Assembly (NCBI RefSeq): GCF_043195105.1
Contig: NZ_JBAFWO010000008.1
From: NCEH01 sp002257205
Lineage (GTDB): Bacteria; Pseudomonadota; Alphaproteobacteria; Rhizobiales; Xanthobacteraceae
Strand: one strand, 5' to 3'
DNA: 64,000 nt
Shown: positions 7,113 to 17,300 of the stretch, piece by piece
Position numbering within the stretch: position 1 is the first letter of the stretch
Layout: each line of letters starts with the position of its first letter
Position numbers and translations under genes: made by a program
Notes under the pieces: model-generated
What the model was told of the DNA's origin: nothing
What the model saw: only the letters and a program-made list of their open reading frames with translations
The model's database searches: none

Positions 7113-9316
7113 CGCCGTCCTCGCGCCGCTGTGGCGGCTTTTGATCCGGGTGCCGCCGGGCTTGCGGCTTTCGGGCTTGGGCTCTTGGATGATGGACCGC
7201 CGGGCGAATTTTGCGGCCCCGGATTTTGCGGATTTGGTTTTTGCGGATTTGGATTTGGCGGAAGAGAGTGGGAGTCGAACCCACCAAGGACCGGCTCGCG
7301 GCCCCTCCCGGATTTGAAGTCCGGACGCCCCACCAGGGACGCTTCTCTTCCAATGGCGTGCGGCGTTGCCGCCGGTTCCTGCGCCGGCGCATCATCGCTT
7401 ATGGGGCGGAACAGGTCCAGCCGATGGGGATTGATGCGGCGCAGATCGCCCCGGCGCAAGGTCACGCCGTGGCGATCGAAGAATTCAAGGATCTGGATGG
7501 CCACCTTGCGCCCGCTATCCACCTCGTCGCGGAATTGCGCGGCGGTGAAGCTGCCGTGCGCGGCGCCGAGGCGGGTCAGGATCTCCACCATTTCGGCGAC
7601 GGTGGCGCGCAGGAAGAAATGATCGTGGGCGATCTCGTCCACGCGGCCCATCCGCCCGAGCAGCTTGAACATGCGCCGCACGTCCGCTTCGGGCTGGGCG
7701 CGCAGATTGGCGATGTCGCGCACGCGCGGCGGGCGGAAGCGCTCGGCGCCCTGGAGCAGGGGCCGCGCCTCGCTCCACAAGGCTTCGTCGCGCGCGGTCA
7801 GCCGCACCTCGAAATCCGCGCGCCGCACCCAGGCGCCGTCGAGTCCGATATCGCCGGCCCGCGCCATCATCTGCAAGGCGGCGAGGAAAGCGGGGGCGGG
7901 CAGGCGCGGCGACAAAGCAAGCCGCAGCCGCTCGCGCCCCATGCCGGCAAGATCGGGATTTTCCGCGTGATAGGCATCGAGCCGCGCGATCAGGGCCTCG
8001 CGCAGGGCCTGCCAGCGCCCGGCGGAAAGCGCGAGCGACGTCTCGCCCATGGGCAGGCGCACCAGCCCGAGCGCCTCGGCGATGGTATCGGCCTCTGACG
8101 CGGCGAGGGCGCGATCGCGCACGAAGGCGGGCAGATCCAGATAGAAGGGCGCGCTCTCGCACAGCGCCAGCACCGCGTCGCTCGGGTCGCGCAGCGCGTG
8201 GGCGGCGAGCTGGGCGATGCGCTCGGGGCTGCGGCGCTTGCGGCTCGGCGCGCGCAGATCGAGAAACCGCCCGCCGCCGATGGTGCGCTGGGCGGAGGTG
8301 TCGCGCACCACATAGCGATCGCCCGCCGCCGCCGCGATGGGATGCTCCAGAACCAATTGCACCAGCCCGCTCGCCCCTGGCGCGAGGGTTTCGCCGAGCA
8401 GCACCACGCGGGCGCCGACCTCCCGCGATGCGGTGTGCAGGCGCACGGGAAACCATTGGCCTACCGGCTTCGCCTCGCTGGCGAGCACGTCCAGGGTGGC
8501 GTCGATATGGTCGCACGGCGCGTGCAGGCTCGGATCGAGCACCAATTCGCCGCGCGCGATGGCGTCCTTGGTGATGCCGTCGCCAACCAGATTGAGCCCG
8601 CAGCGGTCGCCGGCCCGGCCTTCCTCCGCCGGCCGGTCCTGGGCGCGGATGGAGCGCACGCGCGCGGCAAGGCCGGACGGGCTGACGACCACCCGGTCTC
8701 CCACCCGCACCACGCCCGAAAGCACCGTGCCGGTGACCACCGTTCCCGCCCCCGAGAGCGTGAAGGAGCGATCCACCGCGAGGCGGAACCGGCCGGAGGC
8801 GGCGCGCTGCGCCAGATGCTCGGACGCGTCCACGAGGCGCTGGCGCACCTGCGCCACGCCTTCGCCGGTGACGGTCGACACGGGTATGATTTCACTGCCT
8901 TCAAGCGCCGTTCCCGCGAGCGTCGCCGCGATCTGCGCCGTCACCTCGGCGCGGCGCGCATCGTCCACGAGATCCGCCTTGGTGAGGGCGACGAGCCCGT
9001 GGGAGACGCCGAGCAGATCGACGATGGCGAGATGCTCGCGCGTCTGCGGCATCACCCCGTCGTCCGCCGCCCCCACCAGGAGCACGAAATCGATGCCGCT
9101 CGCCCCGGCCAGCATGGTGTGGACGAAGCGCTCATGGCCGGGAACGTCGATGAAGCCCAGCGTCGCGCCGTTTTCCAGCGGCAGATAGGCGAAGCCGAGA
9201 TCGATGGTGATGCCGCGTGCCTTCTCCTCCTTCAGGCGGTCGGTATCGACCCCCGTGAGCGCGCGCACCAGCGATGTCTTGCCGTGGTCGATATGCCCGG
9301 CGGTGCCGATGATCAT
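7109..9316 (-). CDS. selB: Selenocysteine-specific elongation factor SelB, with C-terminal extension read through selC
   Basis: SelB is the GTPase that delivers Sec-tRNA(Sec) to UGA codons carrying a SECIS. The G1 loop is GTAGHIDHGKTSL at residues 3-15, followed by DVPGHE (G3) and TKAD (G4), EF-Tu-like beta barrels, and C-terminal winged helices ending near FDRHGVTLRRGDLRRINPHRLDLF, where other SelB proteins end (about 610-640 residues). Here the frame has no stop at that point. It runs on for about 100 codons: codons 656-687 are exactly the tRNA-Sec gene, and codons 688-735 are a Pro/Asn/Gln/Ser-rich tail. The stop overlaps the next ATG (ATGA). The start overlaps the stop of the Sel1-repeat gene (ATGA at 9313-9316). 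Confidence 0.93.
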   Translation of the reverse strand: MIIGTAGHIDHGKTSLVRALTGVDTDRLKEEKARGITIDLGFAYLPLENGATLGFIDVPGHERFVHTMLAGASGIDFVLLVGAADDGVMPQTREHLAIVDLLGVSHGLVALTKADLVDDARRAEVTAQIAATLAGTALEGSEIIPVSTVTGEGVAQVRQRLVDASEHLAQRAASGRFRLAVDRSFTLSGAGTVVTGTVLSGVVRVGDRVVVSPSGLAARVRSIRAQDRPAEEGRAGDRCGLNLVGDGITKDAIARGELVLDPSLHAPCDHIDATLDVLASEAKPVGQWFPVRLHTASREVGARVVLLGETLAPGASGLVQLVLEHPIAAAAGDRYVVRDTSAQRTIGGGRFLDLRAPSRKRRSPERIAQLAAHALRDPSDAVLALCESAPFYLDLPAFVRDRALAASEADTIAEALGLVRLPMGETSLALSAGRWQALREALIARLDAYHAENPDLAGMGRERLRLALSPRLPAPAFLAALQMMARAGDIGLDGAWVRRADFEVRLTARDEALWSEARPLLQGAERFRPPRVRDIANLRAQPEADVRRMFKLLGRMGRVDEIAHDHFFLRATVAEMVEILTRLGAAHGSFTAAQFRDEVDSGRKVAIQILEFFDRHGVTLRRGDLRRINPHRLDLFRPISDDAPAQEPAATPHAIGREASLVGRPDFKSGRGREPVLGGFDSHSLPPNPNPQKPNPQNPGPQNSPGGPSSKSPSPKAASPAAPGSKAATAARGRR
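7256..7351 (-). tRNA. selC: tRNA-Sec (anticodon UCA)
   Basis: 96 bases with encoded CCA. The 8-bp acceptor stem is GGAAGAGA pairing with TCTCTTCC, then G73 and CCA. The anticodon loop is CTTCAAA with anticodon TCA, flanked by CCGGA/TCCGG. The long variable arm and GGTTCGACTCC T-arm match bacterial tRNA-Sec, and overall similarity to E. coli selC is plain. It decodes UGA in the formate dehydrogenase alpha subunit of this same operon. The gene lies wholly inside the selB open frame, in the same direction, with both ends on codon boundaries, so it has no separate upstream space for a promoter other than coding sequence. Confidence 0.95.
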
Positions 9317-10161
9317 GGCAACGGCTCCGGAGCCGGCAAGGGGTCAGGGGCGGGAAGGGGCAAGGCGGCGCGCCGCTCGGCCTCCGCCGCCTGGTCCTGC
9401 GAGAGCGTGGCGCGCACCGCGTCCATGAACGGCGCGGCAAGGCCGCTGCCGCCTTGATAGCCGCGCAGGAGCCATTCATAGGCGGCGAGCGGATCGCGCG
9501 GCGCGCCGGAGCCGATATGATGGGCGGCGCCCAGCATGGCCTGGCCGTCGGCATCGCCGCGCTCAGCCCCGCGCCGCCACCAGCGCACCGCTTCGGCCGG
9601 GTCGCGCTCGACGCCCAGGGCATTATGATAGAGCATGCCGAGGCGCGTCATTGAGGAGGCGATGCCCTGCTCCGCCGCCAGCTCCGCGAAGCGGCGGGCC
9701 GCGGCAGCGTCGAAGGGGATGACCTCGCCTTCCAGCAGCATCCAGCTCAGCATATCCTGAGCCGGCCCGTCGCCCTGGTCGGCGGCGGCGCGATAGAGCT
9801 CGGCGGCGCGCAAATAGTCCTGCGGCGCGCCTTCGCCCTTGAAATAAAGTGCCGCGAGATTGCGCTGGCCCACGGGATCGCCGCTCTCGGCGGCGAGATG
9901 CAGCCAGCGGAAGGCGAGGGCGGGATCGCGTTCCACGCCCAGCCCCTCGGCGAAGCAGGCGCCGATATTGTTTTGCGCCCGCGCGATGCCGGCGCGCGCC
10001 AACATCTCCCAGAGATACAAAGCAGTCTCGTAATCGCCCGCCTGCGCCGCCGCGAGCGCCTCAGCCATGCGGGCGTCGGGATCGGTGGGCGCCGCCTGCG
10101 GGTCCTGCGGGGATGCGGAGGGGGCGGCCTTGCGCCCGCGCAGCAGGTCAAGCCATCCCAT
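9313..10161 (-). CDS. Sel1-like (tetratricopeptide-type) repeat protein between selA and selB
   Basis: 282 residues from ATG 10161, made of five to six Sel1-like repeats (SLRs) of 36 residues with the usual signature, for example ARAQNNIGACFAEGLGVERD, GQRNLAALYFKGEGAPQDY, SMTRLGMLYHNALGVERDP. The N-terminus MGWLDLLRGRK precedes a short acidic linker. SLR solenoids hold protein partners; no signal peptide is visible. The start overlaps the selA stop by 14 bases and the stop overlaps the selB start (ATGA), so all three are translationally coupled. That makes a helper role in Sec insertion or in formate dehydrogenase assembly plausible, but this is inference from position. The C-terminus is Pro/Leu-rich (PLPAPDPLPAPEPLP). 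Confidence 0.82.
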   Translation of the reverse strand: MGWLDLLRGRKAAPSASPQDPQAAPTDPDARMAEALAAAQAGDYETALYLWEMLARAGIARAQNNIGACFAEGLGVERDPALAFRWLHLAAESGDPVGQRNLAALYFKGEGAPQDYLRAAELYRAAADQGDGPAQDMLSWMLLEGEVIPFDAAAARRFAELAAEQGIASSMTRLGMLYHNALGVERDPAEAVRWWRRGAERGDADGQAMLGAAHHIGSGAPRDPLAAYEWLLRGYQGGSGLAAPFMDAVRATLSQDQAAEAERRAALPLPAPDPLPAPEPLP

Positions 10162-11584
10162 GGGCCGGCCCGTCTTTTGGCACGCTGAGTTGGGCGATGG
10201 CGGTGCGGAAGCCGGCTTCGTCCAGCAGGCAGCGCAAATCCAGCACCAGCGCGCCATCCGCGATGCGACCGATGACCGGAACCGGCAAGGCGCGCAGCGC
10301 GCGCGCCAGCGCATCCAGCGCGCGCCCGCTGCCGTCGGCGGGGGTGATCGCGAGGGCGATGCTCGGCAAGGTTTCCAGCGGCAGCGCGCCGGAGCCGATC
10401 TGGCTCTTGCAGGGAATGATGGAGGTCGAAAACCCATCGCCCAGCCGCTCGGCGAACAGAGGCAGCAGCGCCTGCGCCAGCGCCTGCATCTCCGCGAGCG
10501 GCCGCGCGAGCAGGCGCAGCGTCGGCAGGCGGGAGGCGAGGCGGTCCGGGTCGCGATAGAGCCGCAAGGTCGCTTCCAGCGCCGCGAGGCGGATCTTGTC
10601 CACCCGCAGCGCCCGCTTCATGGGGTTCTTGTTGATGGCGGCGATCAAATCGCGCCGGCCGACGATGAAGCCGGTCTGCGGGCCGCCCAGCAGCTTGTCG
10701 CCGGAGAAAGTGACGATATCCGCGCCGTCCTCGATGCTTTCCCGCACGGTCGGTTCGTGCACCAGCCCATAGCGCGCGAGGTCCGCCAGCGTCCCCGAGC
10801 CGAGATCGTGGAACAGCGGCACTTCGCGTTCATGGGCGATGTCGGCGAGATCGCGCGGCGAGACCTCGGCGGTGAACCCCTCGATGCGGTAATTGGAGGT
10901 GTGCACTTTCACCACAAGGCCGGTGTCCGGGCCGATGGCCCCGGCATAATCCTTGGGGTGCGTGCGATTGGTGGTGCCGACCTCCACGAGCGTGGTGCCG
11001 GCGCGGGCCATGATGTCCGGCATGCGGAACGCGCCGCCGATCTCGATCAGCTCGCCGCGCGAGACGATGGATTCCTTGCCGAGCGCCAGCGTGTTCAGCA
11101 CCAGCAGAACGGCGGCGGCATTGTTGTTCACCACCGTCGCATCCTCCGCGCCGGTGAGATCGCACAGCAATGCGCGCACATGATCGTCGCGCTCGCCGCG
11201 CTTGCCGCTCTCCACGTCGAATTCCAGCGCCACCGCGCTGCGCATGGCGGCGGTTGCGGCGGCAATGGCCTCCTCGCTGAGGATGGCGCGCCCGAGATTG
11301 GTGTGAAGCACCGTGCCGGTGAGATTGAAGACCGGACGCAGGCTGAGTTGCGCCCGCGCCTCCAGCGCCCGCAGGGCCGCGCCCGCGATCGCATCGGCGC
11401 CGGCGGGCGGGGTGCCGGCCCTTGTCGCCGCGCGGGCGGCATCGAGCGCGGCGCGCACCGCCTCGGTGGTAGCGGCGCGGCCGTGATGGTCCAGCGCGAC
11501 GCGCCCCGCCTCCTGCTTGAGCACCTGGTCCACGGAGGGAAGCGCGCGCAGGGCTTCGCGGGCGGCGATGGCGGGACCGTTCAT
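10148..11584 (-). CDS. selA: L-seryl-tRNA(Sec) selenium transferase SelA
   Basis: 478 residues, the normal SelA length. SelA is a PLP enzyme that converts Ser-tRNA(Sec) to Sec-tRNA(Sec) with selenophosphate from SelD. Seen here are the N-terminal tRNA-binding part (LPSVDQVL), the PLP domain with NLTGTVLHTNLGRA, VEVGTTNRTH and the PLP-lysine motif FSGDKLLGGPQTG near residue 300, and the small C-terminal domain with SQIGSGALPLETLPS. It starts 10 bases after fdhE and overlaps the Sel1-repeat gene by 14 bases. Confidence 0.96.
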   Translation of the reverse strand: MNGPAIAAREALRALPSVDQVLKQEAGRVALDHHGRAATTEAVRAALDAARAATRAGTPPAGADAIAGAALRALEARAQLSLRPVFNLTGTVLHTNLGRAILSEEAIAAATAAMRSAVALEFDVESGKRGERDDHVRALLCDLTGAEDATVVNNNAAAVLLVLNTLALGKESIVSRGELIEIGGAFRMPDIMARAGTTLVEVGTTNRTHPKDYAGAIGPDTGLVVKVHTSNYRIEGFTAEVSPRDLADIAHEREVPLFHDLGSGTLADLARYGLVHEPTVRESIEDGADIVTFSGDKLLGGPQTGFIVGRRDLIAAINKNPMKRALRVDKIRLAALEATLRLYRDPDRLASRLPTLRLLARPLAEMQALAQALLPLFAERLGDGFSTSIIPCKSQIGSGALPLETLPSIALAITPADGSGRALDALARALRALPVPVIGRIADGALVLDLRCLLDEAGFRTAIAQLSVPKDGPAHGMA

Positions 11585-11594
11585 GATCGCCGCC

Positions 11595-12524
11595 TCAATA
11601 GCCGAGCAGGAACGGGTTGAACGTTCCGCGCCGATACGGGCCGTCTCGCATCAGCAGGTCGAGCCCGAGCCAGGCGACATCGTCGGCCACCGGGTCCGCC
11701 GCCGGGTCCTTGCTGAGGTAGAACAGCTTCGTATAGCCGTGGCAGGAATCGCAGGTTTCGGCCTTGGCGGCCCCCGAGGCGCCCTCCACCTCCTGCAATC
11801 CGATGCCCTTCGTGGAGCCGCACAGCACGCACCGCACCCGCACCTGGTTCCACAAGGTGCCGCACAGCGAGCAGGCGCAATAGCGCGCGCCCGGCGCGCT
11901 CGGCCATTCGACGATCAGGCTCGCGACCGGCGGCCCCCCGCAGCAAGGGCACATGCCGTCGCCGAGCGGGACCAGGGCTTTCGCATCGAGGCGGGCGGAA
12001 AGCCGAGCGAAATGCACCTGGAGCGCGGCGGCAACATAAATGTGCTCCGCCATGGCTTCCACCGGAATGGAATCGGCCAGCACGTTCAGGATCATGGCTT
12101 CGCGCGCCATCGGCGGCGCGCGCATCACCGCATCAAGCGCGGCGGCCGCCGCATCGGGCTTTTCCACCGGCTGCATGGCGCGGAGCAGTCGGTCGAACGT
12201 GGTGCCGAACGCATCGTCATAGGAGAATTGCGCCCGGTCCAAAGGCGGCATGGCGAATTCCGCCGCGCGCTTGCGCGCCGCCACGTCCGGCAACAGCGGC
12301 TCGGGCAGGCCGGCCTGGATATCGTGCTGGATCTGCACCAGATCGGCCAGGAACAGCAGATAGGGCCGCAACTCACTGTGCGGGGCAAGATCGCGGAAGC
12401 GCTGGGCGCGCGTGGCGAACAGTGCGGAGGGATCGGGAAGAACGGCCAGGGCAGGCTGGGCGATGCCGCCAATGACACTCGGATCGGGTTCAATCGCGCC
12501 CGGACCGCTGGAAAATTCTGACAT
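11595..12524 (-). CDS. fdhE: Formate dehydrogenase accessory protein FdhE
   Basis: 309 residues, equal to the E. coli protein. FdhE is a cytosolic rubredoxin-like factor needed for active respiratory formate dehydrogenase before Tat export. The C-terminal half carries the four CxxC-type iron sites: CPCCGG, CACSLCG, CVLCGS and CDSCHGYTK. ATG 12524 was chosen because a GAGGA ribosome site lies 6-8 bases upstream; an ATG at 12572 has none. It is 201 bases downstream of fdnI on the same strand and directly before selA, linking maturation to Sec supply in one operon. Confidence 0.94.
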   Translation of the reverse strand: MSEFSSGPGAIEPDPSVIGGIAQPALAVLPDPSALFATRAQRFRDLAPHSELRPYLLFLADLVQIQHDIQAGLPEPLLPDVAARKRAAEFAMPPLDRAQFSYDDAFGTTFDRLLRAMQPVEKPDAAAAALDAVMRAPPMAREAMILNVLADSIPVEAMAEHIYVAAALQVHFARLSARLDAKALVPLGDGMCPCCGGPPVASLIVEWPSAPGARYCACSLCGTLWNQVRVRCVLCGSTKGIGLQEVEGASGAAKAETCDSCHGYTKLFYLSKDPAADPVADDVAWLGLDLLMRDGPYRRGTFNPFLLGY

Positions 12525-12725
12525 GCCAATCCTCACGAACCCCACGGGCCACGTGGTTAAGCTTAAGGACATGAAGCGAAAGCAGGAGACGGAGCAGCCT
12601 CGTCGCCGCTCCGCCCCGGTCGATTTTCAGCTATGTGCGGCGGCCGCGCGTTCAAGAGGGCGCGTGCAAAACGTTCCCTCGCGAAACGCCACCCCCGGCC
12701 GCGTTCGACGGATTTCGCCGACGCG

Positions 12726-13418
12726 TCACTCCGCCGGCGTGCTGCCGGGCTTGTCCTTCGAGACCAGCTCGCGCAACCATTTGCGATGGTGACGCCAAGC
12801 CCATCCGCCGGTCACCTGACCCTTCGTCATGGCGCCGATGGTGCCACGGACCCAGATCGCCGCATAGACGTGGATGATCCACACGCAGATGATGGCGACC
12901 GCGGCCAGCGCATGCACCAAAATCGCCACCCGCTTCTGCGGGATGGTGGTGAAGGCGGAAAAATACTGGTCCCACACGACGAAGCCGCTGCAAATCAGCA
13001 CGATGATCAGCAGCGACATGGCCCAGAACACGAATTTCTGGCCGGCATTATACTTGCCCACTTCCGGCAAGCGCTCCTCATGGCCGCCCAGCACGTCGCG
13101 GATGCGCGCGAGCCAGGTGCCGTCCTCCGCCTTCCACAGGTTCGCCCGCCAGAAGCGCAGGAACAGCCCGGCGAAGGAGAAGAACAGGACCACGCCGATC
13201 CAGGGATGGATCGCCCGCGTCCACTGCCCGCCGCCGAACAGATTGGTGAGGAAGAACAGCGAGGGACTGAACAGGGCCATGCCGGACAGCGCCAGCAGGA
13301 TCAGGCTGATGGCCGTGATCCAATGGTTGATGCGGGCGCCAACCGTATAGCGGTCCACGGTGACAGGATGGCCCTTGTGGACCCCGTCGCCAGATTCGAC
13401 GTCATAATCATTGCTCAT
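12726..13418 (-). CDS. fdnI: Formate dehydrogenase-N subunit gamma (cytochrome b556)
   Basis: 230 residues, a four-helix inner-membrane di-haem cytochrome b that passes formate electrons to quinone. Conserved histidines for haem and quinone sites are visible in ARINHWITA, RAIHPWIGV, AILVHALAA and IIHVYAAIWVRGT; hydrophobic segments lie near residues 35-58, 75-95, 130-150 and 165-190. The start overlaps the fdnH stop (ATGA), as in other FDH-N operons. The C-terminus is charged and cytoplasmic or periplasmic tail-like (RKWLRELVSKDK). Confidence 0.95.
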   Translation of the reverse strand: MSNDYDVESGDGVHKGHPVTVDRYTVGARINHWITAISLILLALSGMALFSPSLFFLTNLFGGGQWTRAIHPWIGVVLFFSFAGLFLRFWRANLWKAEDGTWLARIRDVLGGHEERLPEVGKYNAGQKFVFWAMSLLIIVLICSGFVVWDQYFSAFTTIPQKRVAILVHALAAVAIICVWIIHVYAAIWVRGTIGAMTKGQVTGGWAWRHHRKWLRELVSKDKPGSTPAE

Positions 13419-14356
13419 CGCGGGTCACTCCCGGTGAGTTTTTCGGCGTTCTCCTCGTCCTCGTTGCTGACCTTGTTGGGGCCGGCGACGAGATGGTGGA
13501 GCACGCCCGCTGCGGCCGCGAGGCCGATCGCCGCGAAGCCGACGTATTTGGTCATACCCTTCCAGATCTCGACCACCGGGCTGATGGTCGGGTTCTTGGG
13601 CAGGCCGGCGTAGATTTCCGGCGTGTTGGCATGTTGCAGCACGTACATGACGTGGGTGCCGCCGACGCCCGGCGGATCATAGAGGCCGGCGTTGGCATAG
13701 CCGCGCGACTTCAGATCCTTGATGCGCCCATCGGCCCATTTCGTCATTTCGTCCTTGGTGCCGAAGGCGATCGCCTGGGTGGGGCAAGCCTTGGCGCAGG
13801 CGGGCCACTGGCCCACCGCAACACGGTCCGAGCACAAGGTGCATTTATACGCCTTGTTATCCACCTGCGAGATGCGGGGAATGTTGAAGGGGCAGCCCTT
13901 CACGCAATAACCGCAGCCGATGCACTTATCGTGGTCGAAATCCACGATGCCGTTGGAATATTGCACGATCGCGCCGGGCGCCGGGCAGGCCTTGAGGCAG
14001 CCGGGATCCGCGCAATGCATGCAGCCGTCCTTGCGGATCAGCCATTCCAGGTTCTGCGTCTCCGGATTGGTCCATTCCGTGAATCGCATCAGCGTGAAGG
14101 TGTTCGGCGTCAGGTCCGGCGGAATGGTGTAGCTGCCGTTGAAGGTGCCGATCTCCTCGTGGAGATTGTTCCATTCCAGGCACGCCGCCTGGCAGGCCTT
14201 GCAGCCGATGCACTTCGACACGTCGATGAGCTTGGCCACGGGGGTCTGCGTCTGGGCGGGCGGCGCTATGGTGGACGCCGACCGGCGGATCAGATCCTGC
14301 TGCCCGTATTTCGGGGCAACGGGGGCAACCGGGGGATTTGGGGCTGGGGGAAACAT
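13415..14356 (-). CDS. fdnH: Formate dehydrogenase-N subunit beta (4 x [4Fe-4S])
   Basis: 313 residues. Four ferredoxin-type cysteine clusters carry electrons from the catalytic subunit to cytochrome b: CIGCKACQAACLEWN, CMHCADPGCLKACPAPGA, CIGCGYCVKGCPF and CTLCSDRV...CAKACPTQAI. A single membrane anchor follows near the C-terminus (VGFAAIGLAAAAGVLHHLV). ATG 14356 is preferred: GGAGGTG lies six bases upstream, and only 13 bases separate it from the fdnG stop; upstream in-frame starts would overlap fdnG. Like its partner it reaches the periplasm with FdnG by the Tat route. Confidence 0.95.
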   Translation of the reverse strand: MFPPAPNPPVAPVAPKYGQQDLIRRSASTIAPPAQTQTPVAKLIDVSKCIGCKACQAACLEWNNLHEEIGTFNGSYTIPPDLTPNTFTLMRFTEWTNPETQNLEWLIRKDGCMHCADPGCLKACPAPGAIVQYSNGIVDFDHDKCIGCGYCVKGCPFNIPRISQVDNKAYKCTLCSDRVAVGQWPACAKACPTQAIAFGTKDEMTKWADGRIKDLKSRGYANAGLYDPPGVGGTHVMYVLQHANTPEIYAGLPKNPTISPVVEIWKGMTKYVGFAAIGLAAAAGVLHHLVAGPNKVSNEDEENAEKLTGSDPR

Positions 14357-14369
14357 TATTTCACCTCCC

Positions 14370-17300
14370 TCACGCCACCGGCCCGGTGGTGGGCTCGATG
14401 TTGACACAGAACGCCTTGTATTCCGGCGTCTCGATGTTTGCGTCGCCGACGAACGGCGTCAGCACGTTGGCGGGGAAGCCCTTCTTGGCCGCGCCCACGA
14501 AGCCCCAATGGATCGGGATGCCGACGATGTGCACCGTCTTGCCGTCGCACATGAGCGGCTTGATGCGCTTCGTCACATAGGCCTTGGCGAACACCGAGCC
14601 GCGCTTCGACCACACGCGCACCCAGCCCGCATTGGCGATGTTCTTCTCCTTCGCCAGTTGTTCCGAGATCTCCACGAAGAATTCCGGCTGAAGCACCGAG
14701 TTCACGTGGTTGTTCTTGGTCCAATAGTGGAAATGCTCCGTGAGGCGATAGGAGGTCGCCGCATAGGGGAAGTCCGGCGAGCCGACGTCCGCGAACTGGG
14801 CGAAATCGTCCTTGAACACGCGCGCCACCGGATTGCCCCGCACCTTGGGGGCGATCACATTGGCGATCGGGCTTTCGAACGGCTCGTAATGCACCGGGAA
14901 CGGACCCTCGCGCATCATGCCCCGGGCGAACAGGCGCGACACGCCTTCCGGGTTCATGATGAACGGGCCGACATCCTGAGGCTTGGCGGTGGGCGCGATG
15001 TCCGGCACGTCGTATCCGGTCCATTTTGCACCGTCCCACCACAGCAGCTTGCGGGTGTCGTCCCAGGGCTTGCCGTTGATGTCGGCCGAGGCGCGATTAT
15101 AAATGATGCGCCGGTTGGCCGGCCACGAGAAGCTCCATTTCGAATAGGCGCCGGTGTCGCCGGGGTCGCTATTGTCCCGGCGCGCCATCATGTTGCCGGC
15201 CTCGGTGAAGCAGCCGGAATAGATCCAGCAGCCGCCGGCGGTGGTGCCGTCGTCGCGATAGGCGGCGAAGCTCGGCAATTGCTTGCCGGCCTCGAGCAGC
15301 TTCTTGGTCGGATCGTTGGGATCGGCCACGTCGCTCACGACATAGCCGTTCATTTCCTTCGCGAGCTCCTCGGGGGTGGGCTCGTTCGGGTTCTTATAGT
15401 TCCATTGCAGGTTGACGATGGCGTCCGGGAACGCGCCGCCTTCCTTCTGGTACAGGGCTTTGAGCCGCAGGAAGATCTGCGCCATGATCCAGGAGTCGGT
15501 CTTGGACTCGCCCGGAGGCGTGCCGGCCGCCCAATGCCATTGGAGCCAGCGGCCGGAATTCACCAGCGCGCCTTCGTCCTCGGCGAAGCAGGTGGTCGGC
15601 AGCTGGATCACCTCGGTCTGGATCTTGGCGGGATCGGCGGGATTATAGACCCCGTGATTTTCCCAGAACCGGGCGGTTTCGGTCTCCAGCGGGTCCATGA
15701 TGACCAGCAGCTTCAGCTTGCCGAGCGCCTCGGCGAGCTTGGCTTTGTTGGGGAACGCCTGAAGGGGGTTGAAGCCCTGGCAGAAATAGGCATTCATCTT
15801 GCCCTGCTTCATCAGCTCGAAGGCCCGCAGGACGTCATAGGCGGGCACATCGAGCTTCGGCAGGTAATCATAGGCGAAGTTGTTTTCGGCGGTGGCCGAC
15901 GGTCCCCACATGGCCTTCTGGAAACTGACGAAGAACTTCTTGTAGTTCTGCCAGTAACTCATCTGGTTCGGCCGCAACGGCTTGAAGCCGCGGGTCGACA
16001 TATAGGTGGGGAAGTCGGCTTCCTTCTCGGTCGGCAAGGTCAGATAGCCGGGGATCAGGTTCGACATCAGGCCGATGTCGGTCAGTCCCTGGATATTGGA
16101 ATGCCCGCGCAAGGCATTCATGCCGCCGCCGCGCACGCCGATATTGCCCAGGATGAGCTGGAGCATCGCCATGGTGCGGATGTTCTGGGAACCCTTGGAA
16201 TGCTGGGTCCAGCCAAGCGCATACATCGACGTCATGGTCTTGTTCGGCGCCGAGCACTCGCCGATCATCTCCGCCACCTTCAGGAACTTGTCCTTCGGCG
16301 TGCCGGTGATGCGCTCGACCATCTCCGGCGTGTAGATGGAGACATGCTGCTTCAGCAGGTTCCACACGCACCGGGGGTTTTCCAGCGTGTCGTCCACCAC
16401 CGCATAGCCGTCGGCGCCGATCTGGTAATCCCAGGTCGAGCGGTTGTAGTCCCGCTTGCTTTCGTCATATCCGGTGAACAGGCCGTCCTTATATTCAAAA
16501 CCATCCTTCACGACATAGGTCGCGTTGGTGAAGGCCTTCACATACTCCCACTGCACCTTGTCTTTCTGGATGCAGTAATTAATCACGCCATTGAGGAACG
16601 CGATGTCGGTTCCCTGGCGGATCGGCGCGTAATAATCCGACACCGCCGCGGACCGCGTATAGCGCGGATCGACGACGATGAGCTTCGCGCCACGGTTGGC
16701 CTTCGCCTCCGTAACCCATTTGAACCCGCACGGGTGCGCTTCGGCGGCATTGCCGCCCATGATCACGACCAAATCCGTGTTCTTGATATCGGTCCACGAA
16801 TTGGTCATTGCGCCACGGCCAAAAGTTGGGGCGAGACTCGCCACCGTCGGGCCGTGTCAAACGCGGGCTTGGTTGTCGAATACCAGCATGCCGGCGCTGC
16901 GTACGACCTTGTACGTGCACCAGGCGGTTTCGTTCGTGGTGGCCGAGGCGGCGAGGAAGCCGGTGGTCACCCAGCGATTGACGGTCACGCCGTCATTGTT
17001 CTTGGCGATGAAATTCTTGTCGCGATCGTCCTTGAGGACCCGCGCGATCTTGTCCAGCGCCACGTCCCAGCTGACCTGCTCGAACTTGTCCGAGCCGGCC
17101 TTGCGCAGCATGGGATAGTGCAGGCGGGTCTTGGAGTGCACGATGTCGAGGAGGGCCGCGCCCTTCGGGCACAGGGTGCCGCGATTGGTGGGATGGTCGA
17201 CGTCGCCCTCGATATGGGTGATCTCGGCCTTTTCGCCCTTTTTCAGATCGCCCTTGGAATAGATCAGGATGCCGCAGGCCACCGAGCAATAGGTGCAGGT

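Noticed and set aside
16857..16859. Pseudogene call for fdnG from an internal stop
   Set aside because: The UGA is at the Sec position, with SECIS and a full Sec machinery nearby.
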